The notes below the pieces were generated by a model. That model saw nothing but the letters and a program-made list of their open reading frames with translations, was not told the DNA's origin and searched no databases. 15,538 nt of DNA from Gammaproteobacteria bacterium (GTDB taxonomy: Bacteria; Pseudomonadota; Gammaproteobacteria; Eutrophobiales; Eutrophobiaceae): assembly GCA_018676275.1 (NCBI GenBank), contig JABHFC010000016.1, positions 1-15,538 on the forward strand, given 5' to 3'. Positions 5,032-11,816 of the stretch are shown piece by piece. The position numbers and the translations under genes were made by a program. The first letter of the stretch is position 1, and every line of letters begins with the position of its first letter.

Positions 5032-7704
5032 CTAATTAAATAGTGCCAGTTGTTGATTCAACAACGTGGCCTGAGCCGCAGCCAGGCGTGCGATAGGTAC
5101 TCTGAAAGGAGAACAGGAAATATAATCAAGTTGCACCGATTGAAAGAAAACAATGGATTCCGGATCACCGCCATGCTCACCGCATATACCGCACTTTAAC
5201 TTAGGTTTGGCTGTGCGGCCTTTGGCCACAGCAATTTCAACTAGTTGACCAACACCGGTTGCATCCATGGTCTGGAAGGGGTTGTACTCAAGAATATTTT
5301 TTTCCAGATAGTCTGGCATAAAACTGCCAATATCATCGCGACTGTAGCCAAGTGTCATCTGGGTCAGATCGTTTGTACCAAAGCTGAAAAAATCAGCATG
5401 TTGTGCAACGTCATCCGCGGTCAATGCTGCACGCGGGATTTCGATCATCGTGCCGATAGGGATATCGAGTTTGCCTTTGTACTTTTTCTTCTTAATTACC
5501 TTCTCAATAGTTTCTTCCGTCAACTCCCGTAACATCGCCAGCTCAGTGTCGATACCAACAAGTGGGATCATTATCTCCGGCAAAGCATTTATACGTTTGC
5601 GTCTACAATTAATGGTTGCTTCAACAATTGCAGTAACCTGCATCTCAAGTATTTCGGGGAAGGTTACTGTCAGACGGCAACCACGATGACCAAGCATCGG
5701 GTTGACTTCGTGTAACTGGTTCACACGATGTACTATATGGTCAAACTTTACTTTCATTGCACGTGCCAGTTTTCTCTGGGATTTCTCTTCCGTGGGCAGA
5801 AATTCATGTAGTGGTGGATCCAGTAATCGGATAGTTACCGGTAAGCCATTCATGGCACTGAAAATACCCTCAAAATCCCGTCGCTGAAAAGGCAATAGTT
5901 TTTTTAATGCTGCTCTGCGGTCTGAGGTGTTTTCTGAGAGGATCATTTCCCGCATAGCCATTATACGATTATCACCAAAAAACATATGTTCTGTACGACA
6001 CAGACCAATACCTTCTGCGCCAAATTTTCGAGCAATAGCCGAATCTTTAGGAGTGTCAGAGTTGGTGCGAATTACCATATTGCGAACCCTGTCTGCCCAG
6101 GTCATCAGGGTTCTGAATTCCTTCGTGAATGCCGGTGCCCGTTTGGCTACATCACCAAGGATTACATCACCAGTACTCCCATCAATACTAATAATGTCTT
6201 TAACACCAATTTTTTTACCATGTATCGTGATAGTTTCACGTTTGCTATCAATCACCAGTTCACCGGCACCGGCAACACAACACTTACCCCAGCCCCGGGC
6301 CACTACAGCGGCGTGGCTGGTAGAGCCACCTGTAGAAGTAAGGATTCCTGCAGCCGCATGCATACCATGAATGTCTTCAGGGCTGGTTTCTTTTCTGACA
6401 AGAATGACACTTTCACCATTTTCTGTACGTGCCACAGCTTCATCAGCTGTATAAACAGGATAACCGGAAGCTGCGCCTGGAGATGCAGGTAGACCACGTG
6501 TCAGCACGTTGCGTTTTGCTTTTGGATCGAATGAAGGTAGCAATAACTGGTTAAGATCATTTGCTGGTACACGTAAAAGAGCAGTCTTTTGACTGATACG
6601 CTTTTCTTTAACCATGTCGACGGCTATCTTGACCGCGGCAGCACCAGTTCGTTTACCAGTACGGGTCTGTAACATGTAGAGTTTACCTCGCTCGATGGTA
6701 AACTCTATGTCCTGCATTTCCTTGTAGTGTGCTTCCAGCGTCTTTTTTACTTTTAATAACTGTTGATAAATTTGAGGCTTCCATTTTTTCATTTTGGAGA
6801 CGGGTTCTGGTGTGCGAATGCCAGCAACAACATCTTCACCCTGGGCATTAATCAGAAACTCACCATAGAACTCGTTTTTGCCGGTGCTGGGATCACGTGT
6901 GAAAGCAACGCCGGTTCCTGAATCCTCGCCCATGTTACCAAAAACCATCGATTGAACATTTACGCCTGTGCCCATTAAACCACGTATATTATTAAGACGC
7001 CGATAGGTGACTGCACGGGGAATATTCCAGCTTTTAAATACAGCCTCCACAGCTTTTTCGAGTTGTTTGTAAGGGTCTTGCGGAAAGTTTTCACCGGTAT
7101 GCTTTTTGTAAACACTTTTATAGGCTTCTATCAGTTCAGATAAACCGTCTTCATCAAGATCCGTATCATCCGTAACCTTATGATGTTTTTTTACCTTGTC
7201 AAAAGCGCTTTCGAACTGATGGTGGTCTACTCCCATTACTACATCACCAAACATATTGATCAAACGTCGGTAAGCGTCGAGTGAAAAACGTTTGTTTCCG
7301 GTTTGTTCAGCGAGACCAACAACGGACTTATCTGTGAGTCCGAGATTTAATACAGTATCCATCATGCCCGGCATGCTGGCCGCGGCACCACTGCGAACCG
7401 ATACCAGTAAGGGACTTTTTGTGTCGCCGAATATCTTTTTTGTTTCTTTCTCTAAACGCCGCATATTGGCCTTGATATCAGTAATAAGGTCTTGCGGCAA
7501 TTTAGAACCTGCCTTGATATAGTCTGCACAGGTCGTCGTTGTAATAGTAAACCCGGCCGGAACCGGCAGGCCAATGCTGGTCATCTCAGCAAGGTTTGCG
7601 CCTTTTCCGCCAAGTAGATCGCGCATACCGCGATGACCTTCGGTCAGCTTGCTACCAAAGTAGTAAATACGTTTACTTGTGGAAACGTGACTCTTGTTGC
7701 TCAC
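5032..7704 (-). CDS. ppdK: Pyruvate, phosphate dikinase
   Basis: PpdK interconverts pyruvate, ATP and phosphate with PEP, AMP and pyrophosphate in the cytoplasm. The 890-residue length matches the family. Domains in order are an N-terminal ATP-grasp region (LLGGKGANLAEM at 31-42, SVRSGAAASMPGMMDTVLNLG at about 102-122, DIEFTIERGKLYMLQTR at 332-348), the phosphohistidine domain with GGSTSHAAVVAR (H464, preceded by the T462 that is regulated in plant enzymes), and the TIM-barrel PEP/pyruvate domain with GLCRTEHMF, GHRGCRL, FGTNDLTQM and CGICGEHGGDP (C841 as the acid-base cysteine). No key residue is missing. The start is GTG at 7704, with GGGGAAGAAGA just upstream. It lies downstream of prpC on the same strand but has its own plausible promoter. 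In this setting it would convert pyruvate from methylisocitrate cleavage into PEP for gluconeogenesis. Confidence 0.96.
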   Translation of the reverse strand: MSNKSHVSTSKRIYYFGSKLTEGHRGMRDLLGGKGANLAEMTSIGLPVPAGFTITTTTCADYIKAGSKLPQDLITDIKANMRRLEKETKKIFGDTKSPLLVSVRSGAAASMPGMMDTVLNLGLTDKSVVGLAEQTGNKRFSLDAYRRLINMFGDVVMGVDHHQFESAFDKVKKHHKVTDDTDLDEDGLSELIEAYKSVYKKHTGENFPQDPYKQLEKAVEAVFKSWNIPRAVTYRRLNNIRGLMGTGVNVQSMVFGNMGEDSGTGVAFTRDPSTGKNEFYGEFLINAQGEDVVAGIRTPEPVSKMKKWKPQIYQQLLKVKKTLEAHYKEMQDIEFTIERGKLYMLQTRTGKRTGAAAVKIAVDMVKEKRISQKTALLRVPANDLNQLLLPSFDPKAKRNVLTRGLPASPGAASGYPVYTADEAVARTENGESVILVRKETSPEDIHGMHAAAGILTSTGGSTSHAAVVARGWGKCCVAGAGELVIDSKRETITIHGKKIGVKDIISIDGSTGDVILGDVAKRAPAFTKEFRTLMTWADRVRNMVIRTNSDTPKDSAIARKFGAEGIGLCRTEHMFFGDNRIMAMREMILSENTSDRRAALKKLLPFQRRDFEGIFSAMNGLPVTIRLLDPPLHEFLPTEEKSQRKLARAMKVKFDHIVHRVNQLHEVNPMLGHRGCRLTVTFPEILEMQVTAIVEATINCRRKRINALPEIMIPLVGIDTELAMLRELTEETIEKVIKKKKYKGKLDIPIGTMIEIPRAALTADDVAQHADFFSFGTNDLTQMTLGYSRDDIGSFMPDYLEKNILEYNPFQTMDATGVGQLVEIAVAKGRTAKPKLKCGICGEHGGDPESIVFFQSVQLDYISCSPFRVPIARLAAAQATLLNQQLALFN

Positions 7705-7781
7705 AGGTTCTTCTTCCCCTATTGCAAAATAAACCAGAGGTTAGCCCGGATAAATCCGAATTGTCTCCAGTAAGAAATGCT

Positions 7782-7796
7782 TACAGTATAACTGTA
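7782..7796. promoter_or_regulatory. Inverted repeat overlapping the ppdK -10 box, candidate operator
   Basis: TACAGT and ACTGTA form perfect 6-bp arms around a 3-bp centre, and the element covers the proposed -10 box. A repressor bound here would block the ppdK promoter. A second short inverted repeat, CGGAT-AA-ATCCG, lies at 7747-7758 in the proposed leader. The bound protein is unknown. The arms slightly resemble LexA half-sites, but not in the LexA orientation. Confidence 0.35.
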
Positions 7797-7812
7797 TTTT
7801 ATGTCCAGCCAA
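7785..7812 (-). promoter_or_regulatory. Candidate sigma70-type promoter of ppdK
   Basis: Read on the minus strand, TTGGCT (7812-7807) and TATACT (7790-7785) are separated by 16 bp. They match the -35 and -10 consensus at 4 of 6 and 5 of 6 positions. Transcription would start near 7778, leaving a leader of about 75 nt before the GTG at 7704. The site sits in the 188-bp gap after prpC. Confidence 0.5.
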
Positions 7813-7892
7813 TTTAACCCATAGGTTTGTGAACTCGTTAACGGGTACGAGCCCAGTATTGCGTATTGGTTATTTAACTTTCAGGTATTACT

Positions 7893-9035
7893 TTATCGCT
7901 TATCAATTGCAACAAATTTCTGATCATCCGGCCCAATGTAGTTAGCACTTGGACGAATAATCTTTCCGTCTACACGCTGCTCCATTACGTGGGCAGACCA
8001 GCCGGTCACGCGAGATATTACAAATAACGGAGTAAACATAGCGGTTGGTACACCCATGACGTTATAGGCAACAGCGGAGAACCAGTCCAGGTTCGGGAAC
8101 ATCTTTTTCTCTTCCCACATTATCTTTTCCAGTCGTTCGGCAATATCAAATAGTTTTGTATCGCCCTGAGCTTTGGATAATTGTGCGGAGACTTTCTTGA
8201 TAACTTCGTTGCGAGGGTCAGAGATCGTATAAACCGGATGACCAAAACCAATAACAATTTCCTTTTTTGCAATACGTTCCTTAATATCCGCTTCTGCTTC
8301 ATCCGGGTTGTCGTAACGACTCTGAATTTCCAGTGCAACTTCATTGGCGCCACCATGTTTCGGGCCGCGTAATGCACCGATGCCGCCCGCTATAGCGGAA
8401 TACATATCAGAACCGGTGCCAGTGATAACACGCGAAGCGAATGTTGAAGCATTAAACTCATGTTCTGCATAAAGGTTCAACGAGGTATGCATGGCTCTCA
8501 CCCATTCATCACTGGCTTCTTTTCCATGTAGCATATGAAGAAAATGGCCACCGATAGAATCATCATCTGTATTGACGTCGATACGAATACCATTATGGGT
8601 AAACTGGTACCAATACAATAACATCGATCCAAATGATGCTAGCAGGCGATCAGCTACGTCTCTGGCTTCTGCAGCTGTTTGCTTGTTTGATTCTGGTAGT
8701 ATCGTTCCGAGCATGGAACAGCCGGTACGTAAGACGTCCATCGGGTGTGCCGCCGCCGGGATTAGTTCTAGTGTGTTTTGCAGTAGTTCCGGCAGACCAC
8801 GTAGAGCCTTTAGTTTAGTTTTGTAGTTAACAAGTTCGGCCTTGTTCGGTAGTTTTCCGTGGATTAGAAGATGTGCAATTTCTTCAAACTCACAAGTTTC
8901 AGCCATATCCAGAATGTCATATCCACGATAGGCCAGATCATTGCCGCTACGACCGACCGTACACAGTGCAGTATTACCAGCGGGAACACCCGAAAGGGCC
9001 ACCGATTTTTTTGGTTTAAATTTCTTTTCGCTCAT
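7893..9035 (-). CDS. prpC: 2-methylcitrate synthase
   Basis: PrpC condenses propionyl-CoA with oxaloacetate to 2-methylcitrate, the entry step of the methylcitrate cycle. The 380-residue protein is a short, type II-like citrate synthase with catalytic H227 (GPKHGGANE), H266 (GFGHPVYTISDPR) and D317 (NLDWFSAVAYNVMGVP). The AEHEFNASTFASRV block is also typical. The PrpC call over GltA rests on length, the GFGHPVY context and the adjacent prpB. The ATG overlaps the prpB stop by one base (TGATG), with AGGGAGAG just upstream, so translation is coupled. The usual next genes, a 2-methylcitrate dehydratase (acnD with prpF, or prpD), are absent here; ppdK follows instead after 188 bp. Some residual citrate synthase activity is common in the family. 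Confidence 0.95.
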   Translation of the reverse strand: MSEKKFKPKKSVALSGVPAGNTALCTVGRSGNDLAYRGYDILDMAETCEFEEIAHLLIHGKLPNKAELVNYKTKLKALRGLPELLQNTLELIPAAAHPMDVLRTGCSMLGTILPESNKQTAAEARDVADRLLASFGSMLLYWYQFTHNGIRIDVNTDDDSIGGHFLHMLHGKEASDEWVRAMHTSLNLYAEHEFNASTFASRVITGTGSDMYSAIAGGIGALRGPKHGGANEVALEIQSRYDNPDEAEADIKERIAKKEIVIGFGHPVYTISDPRNEVIKKVSAQLSKAQGDTKLFDIAERLEKIMWEEKKMFPNLDWFSAVAYNVMGVPTAMFTPLFVISRVTGWSAHVMEQRVDGKIIRPSANYIGPDDQKFVAIDKR

Positions 9036-9916
9036 CAGGACTCTCCCTTTGAAAATAATTCGTCTAATTTTTGTTCATATTCGTGGTAACCAAGAATGTC
9101 GTACATTTCTTCTCGGGTTTGCATTATCTCGATAACATTACGTTGATGACCCTCTTCAATAAGTGCTTCATAGAAACTCATGGCACCCTTGTTCATGGCG
9201 CGGTATGCACCACAACAATAAAGCACGATATCGACGCCAACTTCACCAAGTTCCTGCGTGGAAAATAAAGGTGTTTTGCCAAATTCAGTGATGTTGGCAA
9301 GAAAAGGAACATCTACAGCTGCACGAAAAGTTTTATATTCTTCCAGAGTTGAAATAGCTTCAGGAAAAATCATGTCAGCTCCGGCCTCAATACAGGCGAG
9401 GGAACGATCTATGGCTGATTGCATACCCTCTACCGCAAGGGCATCAGTTCTGGCCATAATCACAAAATTTTCATCAGTTCGTGCGTCTACCGCAGCCTTG
9501 ATACGATCGACCATTTCATCTTGTGAGACGATGGCTTTGTTGGGGCGGTGTCCACAACGTTTGGTTGCGACCTGATCTTCCATATGCATAGCTGCTGCGC
9601 CAGCTTTTATCAGGCTACGTGTGCTACGTGCAATATTGAAAGCACCGCCAAAGCCGGTATCGACATCGACCAGTAAGGGCAGGGGGCAGGCGTCCGTGAT
9701 ACGGCGAATATCAATCAGTAGATCTTCCAGTGCGCTGATACCAAGGTCGGGAATACCGAGAGAATTGGCGGCGAGACCACCACCGGAAAGGTAGATGGCT
9801 TTGTGACCTGCACGTTCTGCCATTCTTGCAGCCAAAGCGGTAATAGTGCCGACTACCTGCAGAGGTTGATTATTTTTTACAGCTTGTCGGAAAGACAGGC
9901 CTGGTGATGATGTCAT
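9035..9916 (-). CDS. prpB: Methylisocitrate lyase
   Basis: PrpB splits 2-methylisocitrate into succinate and pyruvate. The 293-residue protein belongs to the isocitrate lyase/PEP mutase superfamily. Signature elements are YLSGGGLAANSLGIPD at 42-57, the metal-binding LLVDVDTGFGG with D84 and D86, HMEDQ at 111-115, and the catalytic loop KRCGHRPNK with C121. KRCGH is the methylisocitrate-lyase version of the loop, and the length fits PrpB (about 295) rather than the longer AceA. The ATG at 9916 follows the GntR-gene stop by 4 nt, and AGAGGAA lies about 10 nt upstream inside that gene's end. Together with the one-base overlap with prpC this makes gntR-prpB-prpC a single translation-coupled operon. 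Confidence 0.96.
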   Translation of the reverse strand: MTSSPGLSFRQAVKNNQPLQVVGTITALAARMAERAGHKAIYLSGGGLAANSLGIPDLGISALEDLLIDIRRITDACPLPLLVDVDTGFGGAFNIARSTRSLIKAGAAAMHMEDQVATKRCGHRPNKAIVSQDEMVDRIKAAVDARTDENFVIMARTDALAVEGMQSAIDRSLACIEAGADMIFPEAISTLEEYKTFRAAVDVPFLANITEFGKTPLFSTQELGEVGVDIVLYCCGAYRAMNKGAMSFYEALIEEGHQRNVIEIMQTREEMYDILGYHEYEQKLDELFSKGES

Positions 9917-9920
9917 ATAG

Positions 9921-10598
9921 CTATTCCTCTTCTCTCTGGAATTCTTGTTCGATGTGTTTTTGTGCTGTGTTTATATGGCGACGCATAAGGATCTCAGCAA
10001 GTTCTCCATCTCTTTCCTCTATGGCCGTGCAAATATGCCGATGTTCTGTCAGAGCTTTGTTAGGACGTGACAAAATTTGACTGGAGCGAAAGCGATACAT
10101 GCGGATCAGGTGATAAAGTTCACTGCAAAGTAATTCGATCAAGCGTTGGTTTTTACTGCCCTGGATAATGCGGTAGTGAAAATCAAAATCACCTTCGTGC
10201 TGAAAATAATCGCGACCTTCACTTTGCTCGATGTTACGTTCATGTGCGTCGAGCAGTTCCTTCAATTCAGCAATTTCTTCATCTGTCATATTGCTGCAAG
10301 CGAGGCGTGCCGCCATGCCTTCAAGTGCTTCCCTGACCTGATAGATCTCTACCAGTTGCTCTGAATGCAGACTTACAACCCGGGCTCCGACATGAGGGAT
10401 ACGAGCCACCAGATGCAAACCTTCCAGTCGACGAATGGCCTCTCGTAAAGGCCCTCGACTAACCTTGAAGGTTCGGGCCAGGTCAGGTTCGCTGATCTTG
10501 CTGCCGGAAGGGATATCGCCTTTCACTATCGATGTAATTAACTCATCGCTGAGCCTGTCCGCGATGGTTTGTGTGTCTTTTGAGTGAATCTGCTCCAT
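9921..10598 (-). CDS. GntR-family (FadR/FCD subfamily) transcriptional regulator of the prp operon
   Basis: Starting at ATG 10598 gives 225 residues; two in-frame TTG codons at 10616 and 10613 would add six or five residues, and neither choice has a good Shine-Dalgarno. Residues 10-70 form the GntR winged helix-turn-helix (ADRLSDELITSIVKGDIPSG, then ISEPDLARTFKVSRGPLREAIRRLE, then a wing HVGARVV). Residues about 85-220 form the all-helical FCD ligand domain with the metal-site pattern D137, H141, H186 and H208. It is the first gene of the gntR-prpB-prpC operon and probably autoregulates, because two matching palindromes flank its promoter. In related bacteria a GntR-type gene in this position controls propionate catabolism. 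A methylcitrate-cycle intermediate is the likely effector, by inference only. Confidence 0.92.
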   Translation of the reverse strand: MEQIHSKDTQTIADRLSDELITSIVKGDIPSGSKISEPDLARTFKVSRGPLREAIRRLEGLHLVARIPHVGARVVSLHSEQLVEIYQVREALEGMAARLACSNMTDEEIAELKELLDAHERNIEQSEGRDYFQHEGDFDFHYRIIQGSKNQRLIELLCSELYHLIRMYRFRSSQILSRPNKALTEHRHICTAIEERDGELAEILMRRHINTAQKHIEQEFQREEE

Positions 10599-10603
10599 TG
10601 GCG

Positions 10604-10619
10604 ATATTGTCAACAAAAA
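10604..10619. promoter_or_regulatory. Secondary GntR-type operator copy in the gntR leader
   Basis: ATATTGTCAACAAAAA matches the perfect palindrome at 10666-10681 at 13 of 16 positions, keeping the TTGTC-x-ACAA core apart from one central base. It lies downstream of the proposed -10 box, just before the ATG at 10598, where bound repressor would obstruct initiation or early elongation. Confidence 0.55.
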
Positions 10620-10636
10620 AGCGAAAAGGGCTGATG

Positions 10637-10664
10637 ATTATAGATTATTGAGTACGCAAATCAA
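10637..10664 (-). promoter_or_regulatory. Candidate sigma70 promoter of gntR-prpB-prpC
   Basis: On the minus strand a TTGATT -35 box (10664-10659) and a perfect TATAAT -10 box (10642-10637) are separated by 16 bp. Transcription should start near 10630, giving a leader of about 32 nt before ATG 10598. The promoter lies between the two operator-like palindromes. Confidence 0.65.
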
Positions 10665-10665
10665 A

Positions 10666-10681
10666 ATATTGTCGACAATAT
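10666..10681. promoter_or_regulatory. Perfect 16-bp palindrome, candidate operator for the GntR regulator
   Basis: ATATTGTCGACAATAT is its own reverse complement. The core TTGTCGACAA fits the FadR-subfamily operator form (GT, two bases, AC, within AT-rich flanks). It ends one base before the proposed -35 box, and its centre is 62 bp (about six helical turns) from the centre of the imperfect copy at 10604-10619. Confidence 0.65.
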
Positions 10682-10993
10682 GAAGGAAAAACACGGATAT
10701 TGCTATTTGACATCAGGCAAAAAGGCTTCATTTAAAGCGACTTGTGCGACTATTTGTAGTTTTCGCATGAGGATCAAAAAGTGAAGACAGGAGCGATAAG
10801 CACTGTTAATGATTGTTAAATTGAAGCCAATATTATTTCTATTACCTGTTGCACGATGAGGCAGAGGTAGTCGAAGCCGGGTTTATGGACTCACATGGAA
10901 AAATTATCGTGGCTTGTTCTTATATCAGTACTATAAGTAGGTACACGTCCGTATAATCGAAGCTCAATAATTTAATATATTTAAGAGCGAGAT

Positions 10994-11782
10994 ATGAGTA
11001 CAGATACAGTTGCAGTCTATTGGGATTTCGAGAATCTGCATGCAAGTCTTTATGATGCCAAAAATGGTAGCGGTAGTTATGGTAAGAAGCAGGTAAGAGG
11101 TAAACAGCAGGATATCCTGGTGGATGTACAAACCCTCTACGACTTCGCTGCAACATACGGCAATGTGGCCATTAACAAGGCTTACTGTAACTGGCAATGG
11201 TATGCGAAATACCGGCATTCACTACTGAAGAGTGCTATTGAACTGGTACAGATATTTCCACCGGGAGCCTCGGCAAAGAATGGTGCTGATATAAAGTTGT
11301 CGCTTGATGCTATGGAAGATATTTTACGTTTCCCACATATCTCATCGATAATTATTATTGGCGGTGATAGTGATTTCATCCCGTTGGCGCAAAAAATAAA
11401 GGCAGCCGGTAAGGAGCTCATCGGTGTTGGTTGCAGAACATCAACCAATCAGCATTGGGCGAATAGTTGTTCGGATTTCAAATATTATGAATCGTTCGCA
11501 TCAGAAGATCCGCAGGTCGAAGTGGAAGAGACTGAGTCAGAAACCGTGACCATCAAAGATGCACCGGAGCTAATCAAAAAAGCGATCAAACAGATTTCCA
11601 AGAGAAACGGTGACGAATGGGTAGTGAAGGCTGCTATCAGACCTGTCGTGAAAAGACTTGATCCCACATTTGATGAGTCCAATTATAGTTGTAATACTTT
11701 TACCGATTTACTGAATAAGTATGCAGACAACTTCAATATTAAAAAAGGTGACCACGACCATCTGGTAAGTCTGAAAAAATAA
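10994..11782 (+). CDS. NYN-domain (LabA/DUF88-type) RNase-like protein with C-terminal OST-HTH/LOTUS domain
   Basis: Residues about 5-165 form a NYN (PIN-like) nuclease domain. The acidic metal-binding residues are visible as D11 in VYWDFENLH, D99 in NGADIKLSLDAM, and D125 and D127 in IIGGDSDFIPLA. A charged linker at 170-187 (rich in E, with VEVEETESE) leads to a C-terminal domain at about 190-262 with the OST-HTH/LOTUS pattern: helical IKKAIKQISKRNGDEWV, the VVKRLDP segment, FTDLLNKYADNF and a final strand HLVSLKK. Family members are predicted or shown RNA-binding nucleases; the substrate here is unknown. The ATG at 10994 has AAGAGCGAGA just upstream. The amidase gene begins 34 nt after the stop on the same strand, so co-transcription is possible, but no functional link to malonate metabolism is evident. 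Confidence 0.85.
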   Translation: MSTDTVAVYWDFENLHASLYDAKNGSGSYGKKQVRGKQQDILVDVQTLYDFAATYGNVAINKAYCNWQWYAKYRHSLLKSAIELVQIFPPGASAKNGADIKLSLDAMEDILRFPHISSIIIIGGDSDFIPLAQKIKAAGKELIGVGCRTSTNQHWANSCSDFKYYESFASEDPQVEVEETESETVTIKDAPELIKKAIKQISKRNGDEWVVKAAIRPVVKRLDPTFDESNYSCNTFTDLLNKYADNFNIKKGDHDHLVSLKK

Positions 11783-11816
11783 AAACGAAAATTAGCATTG
11801 TAAGAAAGTTTCGGGA

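Larger units (their letters stand above)
10617..10993. other. Divergent intergenic region, gntR to NYN gene
   Basis: This gene-free stretch of about 380 bp holds the gntR promoter and operators at its left end. On the right, a TATAAT at 10952-10957 could be the -10 box for the NYN gene, without a convincing -35. In between, TGCGA (10745-10749) and TCGCA (10763-10767) enclose CTA/TAG and could form a small hairpin. The middle has stop codons in all frames apart from very short peptides, and I see no gene in it. Confidence 0.5.

Noticed and set aside
5986..6492. Plus-strand 168-codon open frame (and a 147-codon frame at 5927-6370) inside ppdK
   Set aside because: They lie antisense to the conserved phosphohistidine and barrel regions of ppdK, show no recognisable domain, and are explained by the codon composition of the real gene.
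7782..7796. LexA box at the ppdK promoter
   Set aside because: The arms are TACAGT...ACTGTA rather than CTGT-N8-ACAG, and the downstream gene has no SOS connection.
7834..7851. CTCGT/ACGAG hairpin after prpC as a terminator
   Set aside because: The stem is 5 bp with an 8-nt loop and no T-run follows in the minus-strand direction, so it does not look like an intrinsic terminator.
10895..10936. Tiny frame encoding MEKLSWLVLISVL, resembling a signal-peptide start
   Set aside because: It is only 13 residues long, lacks a ribosome-binding site and stops at once. It could be chance or a relic of a lost membrane protein, with nothing to support either.
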